A stretch of DNA of 64,000 nucleotides from Acanthosepion esculentum (lineage: Eukaryota; Mollusca; Cephalopoda; Sepiida; Sepiidae). A program made the translations under genes and the position numbers. The notes under the pieces are model-generated. The model did not search any database. It saw only the letters and a list, made by a program, of their open reading frames with translations, and was not told the origin of the DNA. Shown piece by piece: positions 35,659 through 46,479 of the stretch; positions within the stretch are counted from its first letter, which is position 1; each line of letters opens with the position of its first letter. The stretch spans positions 9,199,861-9,263,860 of the forward strand of contig OZ038498.1 in the NCBI GenBank assembly GCA_964036315.1, given 5' to 3'.

Positions 35659-36455
35659 TACAGGGTGTTCCAATAACTTGGACCGATTTCAAATGTGAAT
35701 TATGTTTAAGCATCTAAAGACTTTCTTTTTTCTTTCAGATTTAACAACTTAAGTCTTTAGCAATTTCAACCATCGAAAGATTAACAATCAAACAACGTGT
35801 TAAAGTTATCGAAGCCTATTACGAAAATTGATTATATATTATATTTATAAATTGAAACGTCTATTGCTGTTGGACGTAGTTTATCGTCTTACCCAGGACG
35901 CTTTTGTCGTAGGAAACGAACTGATAACCCTCAGTATACAAAGAACAAATAGACGTCTATTAAATGGACTGTTACAGTATGAAAATGAGCATCTGTGGTG
36001 TTTGTCTCAGGGGTTTTGCTTTCCATCTCAGGCTTGAGCAAGCATCAGGGCGTCGAAAATTCACTCTGATAGTTCAGATAAGAAAACAAGTCCCGAATGT
36101 GTTGACGAGGGCCCCAGACTCAACACGGAAGCCTACGACAGGTGCCCAGAGGAGTTAGTGCTACTATGGTTCAAAAGCGGGGCTGCTGGTGTCAACAGGA
36201 CTCTTCACCATTCTAAACAAGCATCATCCCTTACATCTGGCCACCTAACTCCCCACACTGCGACCCTTTTGATTATTATGTGCCAAGCGCAGTTGAGCGA
36301 GAGACCAACAAAACTCCTGATAACACCAGAGATGGACTGAAGGCAAGAATTATAAAGGCATTCACCGACTTAAACATGAAGATCGACCAAAAGAGTTGCA
36401 GGAGATTCCGAAGTTGTCTGCAAGCCGTGGTTGAAGCCAATTGCGATTTTGTAAA
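35659..36455 (+). pseudogene. mariner-like transposase, internally deleted
   Basis: 5' end TACAGGGTGTTCCAATAACTT is a typical mariner terminal sequence. The N-terminal SERLTIKQRVKVIEAYYEN (about 35770) is followed by a scrambled middle and then the C-terminal part: WPPNSPHCDPFDYY (the third acidic motif, D to H changes), VERETNKT, and CRRFRSCLQAVVEANCDFVK with a stop near 36458. The 3' end runs into (TA)n at 36520. Inactive. Confidence 0.75.
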
Positions 36456-36515
36456 ATAAAATTACTCTTTAGTATTTCAAAATATTTTTGCGTAATTTTG
36501 GTAAATATATCTGTT

Positions 36516-36519
<4 letters not shown>

Positions 36520-36582
<63 letters not shown>
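36520..36582. repeat. (TA)n microsatellite
   Basis: TA tract just after the mariner remnant. Confidence 0.95.
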
Positions 36583-36583
<1 letters not shown>

Positions 36584-36919
36584 GAGACGATGTACACGGT
36601 GTTTCCCGGGTGTACATGGAAATGGAACACTTTTTAACTCTGCATGCGTTATTGCAATCGTCATAGCTGAATTCTGACTTTCTTTCCATAAAACTGACAA
36701 CCTTTTCAATAGCTTTTTCAATTTCAGTCCAGGTTTCATCACAATCATGCTTCTTGTTGCTATTTTGTTGCAAATGTGTCTCGTTGTCATCCTTTGCTCT
36801 TATTTCCATCATCTTTTGCACTAATACCAGCCATTAGGGTGAAATACGAATCAGTAATTAATAAAATATACACATCAAAATCATGTCCGGATATGAGTTA
36901 TTCCGAATATGAGGGATTC

Positions 36920-36921
<2 letters not shown>

Positions 36922-36984
<63 letters not shown>

Positions 36985-37127
36985 AAGAAATATAGTCTTA
37001 AGATGTGCTATATTTATGGGATAAAGTGCTCAATATCAGAGATAGAGCGTGTGTAAATATAAAAGGCCTGACGATTGCATCTAGCATGAAACAGACTGTC
37101 GCCTCTAAGTGTTGACTTCTATGTTCA

Positions 37128-37202
<75 letters not shown>

Positions 37203-37222
37203 AGAGAGATAGAGAGAGCGAA
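36922..37222. mobile_element. Family C fold-back bounded by (TA)n
   Basis: (TA)n (36922-36981), a minus-oriented family C segment (36982-37060), a plus-oriented segment with hammerhead C (37064-37135), then (TA)n (37130-37198) and (GA)n. The same sequence blocks recur at 52.9-53.3 kb and 19.5 kb, again inverted. Confidence 0.65.
37064..37104 (+). ncRNA. Hammerhead ribozyme candidate C
   Basis: AGGC (37064-37067), CTGACGA (37068-37074), T, stem II TGC/GCA with ATCTA loop (37076-37086), T, GAAA (37088-37091), C-AGACT-G (37092-37098), TC (37099-37100), GCCT (37101-37104). AGGC and GCCT pair as stem I, and every invariant core base is present with a GTC cleavage triplet. Weak points are the 3-bp stem II, a T.T opposition next to it and a very short stem III. 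Predicted cleavage is after C37100. Confidence 0.6.
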
Positions 37223-37224
37223 AA

Positions 37225-38340
37225 TGAAATTGGGTAGACGGAACCCTTGCGAGCCGTCGATGGCTGTGATAGCACGAAGTCCCAAGTCATCATGACCGAG
37301 GGTTTGAGCGTGCTGGCCTTGTTTAAATTATTGATCACGCCAGATAACACGCTCTTTCCCAGAAACTGTAAGTAAGTTATTCAGTATAAACCGATGGTGG
37401 GATCTGTGGATGTTGAATAAACACAAATGCGCCTGAGCAAGCATCTTCAATAGGGACTGAATAGCCACCATAATAGACGGTTATTCTCGAATACAAGTGG
37501 CCAGCTATATATTAAAGTACAGATAGCCCCAGGGTTGAAAGAAAGGAGGGCATCAGATCAACCAAGCGTTGTTCTGCTTAGAAAATTACTTTTTCCCATA
37601 TACAAAATAATGGCCTCTACAGGTTTATGGGGCATCAGAAACAAAGGAAGTGACTGCTATAATAGAATTTGTCATGCAAGAGACAAACGATGAAGTTGAG
37701 TGCATTCTGTATCCTGTTCGTCGGAAGTACGCCTGCTTTAAGTTTAGTATCCTGTGCATTGCAGAAGATTAAGCAATTGTTCAAAAGCTAGAAATAGTCA
37801 TCCTAGCAATTGTCAGTATATGAGCCTGACAAACGATATGTGAATTATGGGCCTCACAGAGTTTACGATGGTTATTGAAAATCCATAAAGGGGTCTAGGA
37901 ATAAAGCTTTCAATGAAGGACTTGAATTTCTAATTTCCTCTTAGACCTTTCTCTTTCCCTTTTTTTTTCTTCTATCCCTCCAGTTCGTTGATTCTTTTAT
38001 TTAGTTTTTCTTCCACTTTCTCCTTTATCTTATTTCTCTTTACCTTTCTTCTCTGGAATATTCTTCCAATTCTTTCCACTCTTGTAACATTCCTTCCAAT
38101 TCTTTCCTTCTTTTTTTTTCTGTGATTTTTTATTTCTTATTGCCAAACTATTTCCATTTGATAATTTTTTCTGTATTATTTTTGTTCGTAATTTTCGTTT
38201 TTTTATGTACCAATTTAAATATGTTATGGAGTTCAAATTTTTATTGTTATAATAAAAACGAACATATTTTCAAAATGCAATAGAGAAGGAAGAGCAGGGA
38301 AAATATATAAATATCGTAAAGAGATATCGGTTTCGGTTTA
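37225..38340. other. No recognised feature
   Basis: 37225-37380 is GC-richer and open on the minus strand but matches no family I know. 37930-38230 is T-rich. Confidence 0.4.
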
Positions 38341-38344
38341 TTGT

Positions 38345-38860
38345 GTTTTCTGGCATATCAACCTCAATGGGTTATTTAATGCCGACAACTTCATTTTTTC
38401 CCGGTAATATTTTGTTTTGTCAAAAAACTATTTCTGGTAATATTTTTTTTCTCAAAAATCTATAGCTGGTAATATTATTTTAAAACATGTATTGCTGGTA
38501 ATATTTTTTTCTTTTTCTCCTCTTCCCCCCCCCCCACTAAAAAAAAACGTATTGCTGGTAATTTTTTTTTTTTCAAAAATTTATTTCTGGTAATAATTTT
38601 TTACAAAGTATTTTTGGTGTTAAAACCTATTTTTATACTTTTATAATGCTTTTTACCTCAGTTTTGGGATTAACTATTTGCCCATAGCTAGGACCCTAAC
38701 AGGTGCTACCACCTTGGGTCAGGGTGTACCTGGGAACACCAACAATTAAGAGGTAGTTCCACGCTCCTCAAAGCCTCCTGATCAGAGGCCTTGCTGTTGG
38801 ACGTAGTTTATCTCCTTAGCCAGGACGCGGATGTAGTTTATCGTCATACCCAGGACGGGT
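38345..38860 (+). repeat. Interspersed repeat R1, copy 2
   Basis: Same ends as copy 1 (GGCATATCAACCTCAATGGG and GGACGTAGTTTATC), but the middle is expanded by five or six units built on TTGCTGGTAATATTTTTT, and the terminal GTAGTTTATC segment is duplicated. Confidence 0.65.
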
Positions 38861-38869
38861 AAAGAGATA

Positions 38870-39500
38870 TAAACTGAGAAAAGAATTGAAAAAAGAAGCT
38901 GAGTAGTTATTGTGCCTTACTCTTCAAAGGTCTACTCAAATACGAGTATCCGTTTAAACAAATAAATTAAATAATACACACCTCAAAGGCAAACAACAAC
39001 CCTCTTCGTACAGAGAGAGGGCTTTAGGAACTCTATATATTGTTCTCAAGACTTTCAAATGGAAAGATTCCGGCTTACTCAAAACATGGAATATATCTAG
39101 TATATGAAGGAATACTTAAGATTACTTAATAAAAGTTCTGCTATCGCAGAACCGGATGTATCGACATACTTATGGTAATTTATCACATTGCCTTTTTCGA
39201 ATTTTGGCCACTACATGCTGACCTACTGTAGCTCCCAAACTTTGAGGTAGATCTACCTATACCGTCAGTGTCACACTGACATTTAAAACTGTGAATAACT
39301 GAACTAATCTGATGAAGAAGCAGAACCTTAAGAATTGACCGTAACATCGGTTCAGTTGTAACGATAATAACAATGTTGAACAATGTTAGATATTTGCTCA
39401 ATAAACCTGGGGCTAAAATCGCCAATCCCCCAAATGTACGCAAACATGCATAATAGTTTATATTTTTTGCTGACCAATTAGTTTAGGTTTCATTTTACCA
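38870..39500. other. No recognised feature
   Basis: Contains CTGATGA at 39312, but no GAAA-type partner follows; not a hammerhead. Confidence 0.4.
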
Positions 39501-39502
39501 AT

Positions 39503-39745
39503 ATACAGGGTGTCCATAAAGTTCGTGTGCACTTTAAAAAATTTATAACTTTATTTGTATTTACGATAGAAATAATCTGTAAAAAATGTTATAAAGTTTA
39601 ATGTACCTAGTTTTAAGTATAGCTAAAATAACTAATGTGATTTCAGGCATTACTGTAAATCAGTTGGCAAATGTTTTCCGTGAACTGCCAAATCGTATTA
39701 CCCTTTGTTTTGCTAATGATGGAGGACATGTGGAAACTTAAATAA
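39503..39745 (+). pseudogene. mariner-family remnant
   Basis: Starts TACAGGGTGTCCATAAAGTTC, a mariner-type end, then jumps to a C-terminal transposase tail reading LPNRITLCFANDGGHVET and a stop (39741). The catalytic domain is gone. Confidence 0.6.
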
Positions 39746-39782
39746 AATTTCAATAAAACCTTAAAAAATATAGATTTACTTC

Positions 39783-41531
39783 TTTCTAATCCTTTTTACA
39801 AATTATTTATTTTACCCTGACATAATCGTAAAAAAAGCTGACAAGACCAACATTTTCGTCCTTCTAAACAAATTAGATTATAACAAAAAACTTGACCACA
39901 TACTCCATGATCACATAAAATTTAAAAAACTCAACAATAATCCGACCAACCAACTAAAATCAAAGCTTAATAAACTCATTAATGCTAATAATGCCGAACA
40001 GAACTCATTAAAACTCCCTAAGATTGTTGGTGATTATAGGCCTGGTTACATATACGGCAATATAAAAACACATAAACCTAACTATCCTCTCCGTCCTATC
40101 ATATCACAAATTCCAACTCCTGTATATCAACTAACAAAATACATCAACCAACTCATTACTCCTTATCTTTCTAGTAAATATAGTGTTAAGTCAACATTAG
40201 AAGTAATCCAAATCCTAAAAAGCGAAAAACCCGACAATGAAATCATAGCTTCACTTGATGTTGAAAACTTATTTACCAATGTCCCTGTTAGTGAAACTAT
40301 TGACATAATTATAAGAAATATATACAGTAACTCATCTTTACCCCCACTTAAAATTAATCCTAATATATTACGGAAACTACTATTAGCTTGTACTACTGAA
40401 GTCCCTTTCTTAGATCATAATAATAATATATATATACAATGTGATGGTGTCTCTATGGGTTCAGTACTGGGTCCGACATTTAGCAATTTCTATATGTCGA
40501 ACCTGGAAAATAAGATATTTACAGACTTTAAAAAACCATCCATCTATGTAAGATACGTTGATGATATTCTTATGTTAGTTGAAAATACAGATGAAATACT
40601 TCAACTACAAAAATGTTTCCAAAATAATTCTGTCCTCAAATTCACGTATGAACTCAATACTAATAATAAAATTCCTTTCCTTGACATATTGATAAACACA
40701 AATAATAACAAATTTACTATTTCGCCATATAAAAAACCTACTAGCATAAATTCATGTACACTTAACTACAAGAGCGAATGCCCATATTACTACAAAATAG
40801 CAATTATAAAAAATCTAATACACCGTGCAGAAACTAATTCATCCACAAAACAGATTTTTTACAGTGAACTAAAGAATATAAAACAAACACTTGTTAATAA
40901 TAGTTTTCCAAACTATATAATTGATGAACAAATAAGATGCTTTCTTAGAAATCTCAATACTAAGCAAATAGTACATAATACTGCTTCTACTAATCTCAAA
41001 CATATTAATCTCCTATATCGTAATCAAATGCATACTAATTATAAACAAGATGAAAATATACTAAAAAAATTAGTAAATACTAACATATCCACAACAGATC
41101 CTAGCAAAAGAATTAAGTTAATTATATACTACACTAAATCTAAAATATCCAACTCAATTATTCGAAATGATTCTTCTCCCCCGGTTAGCGATTTGAAAAA
41201 AACCAACATAGTTTACAAATTCAGGTGCCCTTTGGGAGATTGTATCTCCAACGAACTAAATAATATCTATGTTGGTCACACCACAAACTCGCTTTCACGA
41301 CGCTTGACACTACATTTGAATGATAACTCTAACATTTTTAGACATTTAAAACAACATGCCTGGCCGCATACACAATTCCGGAAAATCCTCGTCGAAAACA
41401 CAATTATACTTAAACATGAAAACAATAAACAAAAACTAAAAATTCTTGAAGCTATATACATAAAACAGTTGAAACCTAACCTGAACAAAATAAACTATGA
41501 AATCTCCATAAATATCCTTAAATGCCTATAA
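39783..41531 (+). CDS. Penelope-like retroelement, RT plus GIY-YIG (5' truncated)
   Basis: One frame is open from about 39780 to the stop at 41529-41531, about 580 codons; an internal ATG at 40455 gives a shorter frame that cuts the domain, so the real start is lost upstream. In order: IIVKKADKTNIFVLL, KIVGDYRPGYIYGNIKTHKP and YPLRPIIS (PLE RT signature), SLDVENLFTNVP, GVSMGSVLGPTFSNFYMS, YVRYVDDILMLV (catalytic YVDD), FLDILI, then after a linker the GIY-YIG endonuclease (FRCPLGDCI, NNIYVGHTT, SRRLTLHLND). All catalytic motifs look intact. PLEs use this pair for target-primed reverse transcription. No N-terminal region and no 5' pLTR are seen, so it is probably immobile now but young. Confidence 0.9.
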   Translation, partial: FLILFTNYLFYPDIIVKKADKTNIFVLLNKLDYNKKLDHILHDHIKFKKLNNNPTNQLKSKLNKLINANNAEQNSLKLPKIVGDYRPGYIYGNIKTHKPNYPLRPIISQIPTPVYQLTKYINQLITPYLSSKYSVKSTLEVIQILKSEKPDNEIIASLDVENLFTNVPVSETIDIIIRNIYSNSSLPPLKINPNILRKLLLACTTEVPFLDHNNNIYIQCDGVSMGSVLGPTFSNFYMSNLENKIFTDFKKPSIYVRYVDDILMLVENTDEILQLQKCFQNNSVLKFTYELNTNNKIPFLDILINTNNNKFTISPYKKPTSINSCTLNYKSECPYYYKIAIIKNLIHRAETNSSTKQIFYSELKNIKQTLVNNSFPNYIIDEQIRCFLRNLNTKQIVHNTASTNLKHINLLYRNQMHTNYKQDENILKKLVNTNISTTDPSKRIKLIIYYTKSKISNSIIRNDSSPPVSDLKKTNIVYKFRCPLGDCISNELNNIYVGHTTNSLSRRLTLHLNDNSNIFRHLKQHAWPHTQFRKILVENTIILKHENNKQKLKILEAIYIKQLKPNLNKINYEISINILKCL

Positions 41532-41815
41532 TTAGTAACAGAAGTCATTGGTTCATACCAACGGCTTTCCATACTCAATACTCATCGGATTCACTCTCGC
41601 GTGGTCATGTGTGACGTCATGAGCTGTCGTGTGATTTTCGTTTTCAGCGTTTTATATGCACGTGTTTATCGTTGCTTGGAAATCATCCATGTAAACAAAT
41701 AATACTATCATCAATTTCTTGTTCGTGTATTGCATAAATATATTGTGTAATTGTCATCTTTGATAATGGCTTATGTAAGCCGAAAGCTCAGATCGGATTA
41801 AATAAAAAAAGTATG
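41532..41815 (+). mobile_element. 3' UTR/pLTR remnant of the PLE
   Basis: Near its end a hairpin GGCTTA-TG-TAAGCC is followed by GAAAG (about 41767-41785) and preceded by TTTGATAAT. The layout echoes the hammerhead of the other families but core bases are changed. The element ends in AAATAAAAAAAG. Confidence 0.55.
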
Positions 41816-41943
41816 TATCAATATTGTGATTTTCTTTCATTATTTAATGATAATGTTATTAAGATTATCAGACTATATGAAAAAAACTTGCATAAAATAT
41901 ATAGACAACGCTTATCTATATTATTTAATGAGACATGTATTAA

Positions 41944-42055
41944 TATATATATATATATACATGTATATATATATATATACATGTATATATATATATATAC
42001 ATGTATATATATATATATATATATACATGTATATATATATATATATATATACATG

Positions 42056-42098
<43 letters not shown>

Positions 42099-42112
42099 AG
42101 ATAGATAGATAT
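41944..42112. repeat. (TA)n with periodic ACATGT, then (GA)n and (GATA)n
   Basis: ATACATGTAT palindromes punctuate the TA tract five times; GA and GATA tracts follow from 42076. Confidence 0.95.
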
Positions 42113-42470
42113 CGTATTTTTCCAGCATCTTTAACGATGCATCGTATATAGGAGATCCACTTGAGGTCTGGGTTGCATTTAAGTCCCAATAGGCGCTCAA
42201 GGCACGGGGCCTTTCCGAGGGAACAGACGTTCATCGTGTTGTTCAGGGTCCAATCGGCGATGATGGAAAAGTTTGGTTTTCGAGGCACAGAACGTAACCC
42301 GCCAACTTTTCTTCTACTTAGATATTAGAGTTAGGTCAAATGTGAGATCAGCTGCCAATCTCTGGTTATCAAGAGTCTTGAAGGTGCATCCATATGCCGT
42401 CGTATCATCAGCATAGATATTCACAAATCAGTGGAGTATCCTCTTAAGCGGATCCATTCATGTAATGTAG
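42113..42470 (-). mobile_element. LINE-B fragment with YADD
   Basis: Minus strand: IYADDTTAYGCTFKTLD (around 42390-42440), then PRKPNFSIIADW, LERLLGLKCNPDLKW and IVKDAGKI. This is the reverse-transcriptase catalytic block and thumb, in more than one frame. Confidence 0.7.
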
Positions 42471-42479
42471 AAAGTGAGT

Positions 42480-42602
42480 TGCATTTGGTTACGATAAAAT
42501 ATTTTAATGGCGTTTTTGTTTTCTAATTCTTCCACGCCCAGTAAGCTGCTGAGTCTCAGTGGCCTTACTCCCTTGCTTGGGGTGAATATGCTTAATTTTC
42601 TT
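42480..42602 (+). mobile_element. LINE-A 3' tip
   Basis: Ends with GGCCTTACTCCCTTGCTTGGGGTGAATA, the family A 3' terminus; nothing else of the element remains. Confidence 0.55.
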
Positions 42603-42639
42603 ATGTATGTTTTCCAGCCTCAGATATTTTGTATGTCAT

Positions 42640-43245
42640 AACTCGACTCCTGTCATCACCAAGCAAACCAGAAATTTTCTGCAAAGATGATGTATGGTAG
42701 ATACTCTCAATAAGGCTCAATACCTTGAACATCTATAGGGACTCAATATCACTCGAAATGGAACTCGTAAACGATGCTGGGAAAATGGTCATCTCATTCT
42801 ACCGCTCCAGAAAGTACCCGAATCCTTCCACCATGTTTTAAATTTGCAAGAGTCAGATCATACCAAAAAATGGACTATGTCTAACATATATGAGCTGGTA
42901 GTGAGGCGGTGTAATGGTTAGCAAGCTTGTCTCGCTGGAATAATTACGACTGAATAGTGAGTTCGATCCTCACTGGGGGCCCCTTACTTTCGGCCTTGTG
43001 CCACATCTAAGCTACGCTTGGAAAATCACTATTATCTGGCAATGCCCAATTTTCATCTTCCATACTTGACAGGGTACAAATGTGCCTACGTGGCCTCGTG
43101 AGTGATGAATTATTTTCCAGTCTTCAACCCCATTCCCACAGACAAAACCTTCCTGGCGGTCTGCTACACGATAGCTATTTCCATCGCAAATATTCCGACA
43201 ACCTACGTTCCTTAGTATCACCTTCAGCCTTGTATTAAGTAAATA
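42640..43245 (+). mobile_element. LINE-B fragment interrupted by a SINE
   Basis: 42700-42895 matches the thumb region (AKMV.SFYRSRKY-like, damaged), and 43065-43220 continues with CLRGLVSDELFSSLQPHSHRQN and YFHRKYSDNLRSLVSP. SINE-1 (42900-43037) sits between the two. Confidence 0.65.
42900..43037 (+). mobile_element. SINE-1 (tRNA-derived)
   Basis: A box region GTGTAATGGTTAGCAAGC, B box GTGAGTTCGATCCTCAC, then GCCACATCTAAGCTACGC and GGAAAATCACTAT as the family tail. Inserted into LINE-B. Confidence 0.8.
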
Positions 43246-43364
43246 ATAGTAAAAAAAATGACTACATATTAAATATTAGTATTACAACACTAAAACTGCG
43301 TTCAGTTTCTTGTGGGGCAAGCTGTAAAATATATTCCGCTATGTCATTGACTTATACTGATTGG

Positions 43365-44280
43365 ATAATTACATTATTTACATTAGTCTCCATTGCCATA
43401 TTCATAACGCTTCGGCAGCTGTAAGCTATGGCCTTCTTCCGATGATTGGAATTTCGAACTGAACCTTTTATTTCACCCACGGGTTAGATTGTTCTAGTTC
43501 CACGTACCATGCCTCTTCCGGACGTCTCAGTTATTTCCCTTTAACTCAACTCTTCAAGTTTTGGTTCCCTACTGAGACATCCGGAAAAAGCATGGCACGT
43601 GAAACTAGAACAATCTCCCCCGGTAGACGAAATAAAGGGTTCGGTTCAAAATTCCAATCACCAGAAGAAGACCGGAGTGTACAACGGCCGAAACGTTGTG
43701 AATATGGCAATGAAGATGAGGATAACAGTCTGAATAATGTAAATAATACAAGTAATCATAATACCTCATCTCAGAGATATAGAGGCCGAAACGTTGTGAA
43801 TATGGCAATGAAGATGAGGATAACAGTCTGAATAATGTTAATAATGCAAGTAATCATAATACCTCATCTCAGAGATATAGAGGCCGAAACGTTGTGAATA
43901 TGGCAATGAAGATGAGGATAACAGTCTGAATAATGTTAATAATGCAAGTAATCATAATACCTCATCTCAGAGATATAGAGGCCGAAAAGTTGTGAATATG
44001 GCAATGAAGATGAGGATAACAGTCTGAATAATGTTAATAATGCAAGTAATCATAATACCTCATCTCAGAGATATAGAGGCCGAAAAGTTGTGAATATGAC
44101 AATGAAGATGAGGATAACAGTCTGAATAATGTTAATAATGCAAGTAATCATAATACCTCATCTCAGAGATATACAGGCCGAAACTTTGTGAATATGGCAA
44201 TGAAGATGAACAGTCCGAAAAATGTAAATAATGCAAGTAATCAAAATATCTCACTTCAGAGATATAGACAGATACTGATT
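43365..44280. mobile_element. T3 repeat, inverted pair with 98-bp tandem array
   Basis: Minus unit 43365-43520 faces plus unit 43590-43690, then the 3' half of the unit repeats six times with an exact 98-bp step (GGCCG at 43686, 43784, 43882, 43980, 44078 and 44176). The first unit keeps AGAAGAAGACCGG before it; the repeats carry only the GCCGAAACGTTGTG side. Units 4 and 5 share AAAAGTTG, showing recent duplication. Confidence 0.85.
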
Positions 44281-44289
44281 GGATACTTT

Positions 44290-44930
44290 AGAAAACTTTA
44301 ACCAGCCTATTCAAAGGCATCTGAAAAATATAAGCTTCAAACATTCAAACTTGAGTTTTTCAATTCGATCTTCGAAAAATATTAAATATTCACGATTGAA
44401 AATATTTTCAATAATTTTTTTTTTTTGTATAGAAAATATTTTCCACTTAAATTTACAAAGTTGAACATTTTTTATCGTCAAAATGTTTGATAATTAAAAC
44501 CATAAAATGGCTATTGAATATTGTGAAGCATGAAATTGAATAAAATAGAAAATTTAATAGCGGATCAGAAATGATACGTTTAAAGCGAGTGAAAATTTGT
44601 TAGCTTTTTATTCAGAGAAATAACATTAGACATAAGTGCTGCAAGATACGTGAAATCACCTTTGTAAAATTCTTATCCCTGTTGGGATGTTAAGTTTTCT
44701 TGCTCTCTCAGTAAAAAAAAAATTATTAGATATATTCCAGATAATGATTTTTTTTTTTTTTTGGTACCCTGAAAAATGATTTGGTTACGAAACTATATCG
44801 ACTGTGCTTAATTCGAAAGTCTAATCAGAATTGTTCTAGCATATCAGTTTTTTAGACATGCGTATAGTATATTCGTTCAAAGTAAATATATATTAACACT
44901 TTATATAGGATTTCTTTGGTAACAAAGAAA
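44290..44930. other. No recognised feature
   Basis: AT-rich with two A/T homopolymers. Confidence 0.45.
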
Positions 44931-44934
44931 ACAA

Positions 44935-45870
44935 TACTGAGCTGCTACGTGACATCTGTGCTTCTTTACGGTAGCGAATGTTGGACGTTACATCATCTGA
45001 TGTTTCATCAAAGATGAAGAAGAGGCGGTGGAGGTATGGTTCTACAGAAGGATGCTATGGATAACATTAACCGAAAGTGTGAGCAACGATGTGGTTTTGG
45101 AGAGGATGCAAACAAGGAGGAAGCTTATACTTAACATCAGGAAGAGGCAGATGAAATTTCTGGGACAGGTAACAAAAAAAGAAGAGACTCAAATCAACGG
45201 AGGTATGGTTCTACAGAAGGGTACTAAGGATAACATGGACCGAGCGTGTGAGCAACGATGAGGTTTTGGAGAGGACGCAAGCAAGGAGGAAGCTTATACT
45301 TAACATCAGGAAGAGGCAGATGAAATTTCTGGGACAGGTAACAAAAAAAGAAGAGACTCAAATCAACGGAGGTATGGTTCTACAGAAGGGTACTAAGGAT
45401 AACATGGACCGAGCGTGTGAGCAACGATGAGGTTTTGGAGAGGACGCAAGCAAGGAGGAAGCTTATACTTAATATCAGGAAGAGGCAGCTGACATTTCTG
45501 GGACACGTAATAAGAAAAGAAGAGACTCAAAGCAACGGAAGTATGGTTCTACAGAAGGGTACTAAGGATATCATGGACTGAGCGTGTGAGAAACGTTGAG
45601 GTTTTGGAGAGGATGCAAAAAAGGAGGGGGCTTATACTTAACATCAGGAAGAGGCAGATGAAATTTCGGGGACACGTAATAACAAATTATGGCTTGGAGA
45701 ATAGAGGGAAAGACAGCCAAGGATGAGCAACGCATGTCATATCTAGCGGACTTATGGAAGTGGATGACAGAATAGGGCCTGGAGGAAGTATCAAAGGGAC
45801 AAAACATATTGAGAGCTACAAGGGATAGGGAGAAATGGAGAGCCATGATCGCCTGAAGGGACACGCACAT
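44935..45870 (+). mobile_element. RTE-type LINE C-terminus with 169-bp tandem units
   Basis: Frames read EVWFYRRMLWITLTE, RRKLILNIRKRQMKFLGQV and, at the end, DREKWRAMIA, the C-terminal signature of RTE/BovB-like reverse transcriptases. GAGGTATGG (or its variant) recurs at 45031, 45200, 45369 and 45538, an exact 169-bp period. Since 169 is not divisible by three, each unit shifts frame, so the array cannot encode a continuous protein. Confidence 0.8.
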
Positions 45871-46149
45871 AAAAAGAAAGAATCAGAACTGTTCTTGCAT
45901 GTTTAATTTTTAGAAATGGGTATAGTGTATTCAAGTTCAAAGTAAATATATAGTGTGTTCCAGTTCAAGGCAAATAGTATATTCGTCAATAGTAATTTTG
46001 GAAACGCTTGCATAGTCGCCTGTGTGTTAAGCTGATTTACTGTTGTAGAGATCAACAGCATCCACCCATAATGTTTGTGTTGAACTGGTCTTGATATTTC
46101 GATGCTATCTTAGATATGCCCAAGTTGAAACTCTCAGCGTATTCATGGC

Positions 46150-46470
46150 TTAACCCTCTTAGCCCTGTGTTCTTGAACAATTTTAACCCCTCTGCCTGAG
46201 ATCCTGAGTCAAAATTCGCAAATAATTGGTATGTAATGTTTCACGATAGATATAAAAATAGTTACAAAAAATCTAAGTATTATACTTAGCAGGGAGAGAG
46301 TTTGATTTCATGCCTTCACTTTATCACCAGAATTCTTTCCTTGTATCCCAGTCTACCTAAATAGGATAATCAATAGCAAAACACAACGCAAGTGTTTACC
46401 CACCGTTCAACAGGTAGCTGGGCATTAAGTCATTTTTCTGCCACCGGTAAAGCAGTGATCAGAGGTCAAT
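46150..46470. mobile_element. MITE, piggyBac-like ends, copy 2
   Basis: TTAA then CCCTCTTAGCCCTG at the left; GCTGGGCATTAAGTCATTTTT and CCACCGGTAAAGC in the body as in copy 1. About 110 bp of other sequence (46270-46385) is present only in this copy. Confidence 0.55.
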
Positions 46471-46479
46471 GGTCAAGGC

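Noticed and set aside
39305..39355. Hammerhead at CTGATGA (39312)
   Set aside because: No GAAA and no paired stem II follow; the expected place reads TAACATCGG.
43686..44275. CRISPR-like array
   Set aside because: The 98-bp units are repeated whole with no unique spacers, in an animal genome.
45028..45430. Two small similar genes in tandem
   Set aside because: They are successive 169-bp units of an RTE LINE fragment read in shifted frames.
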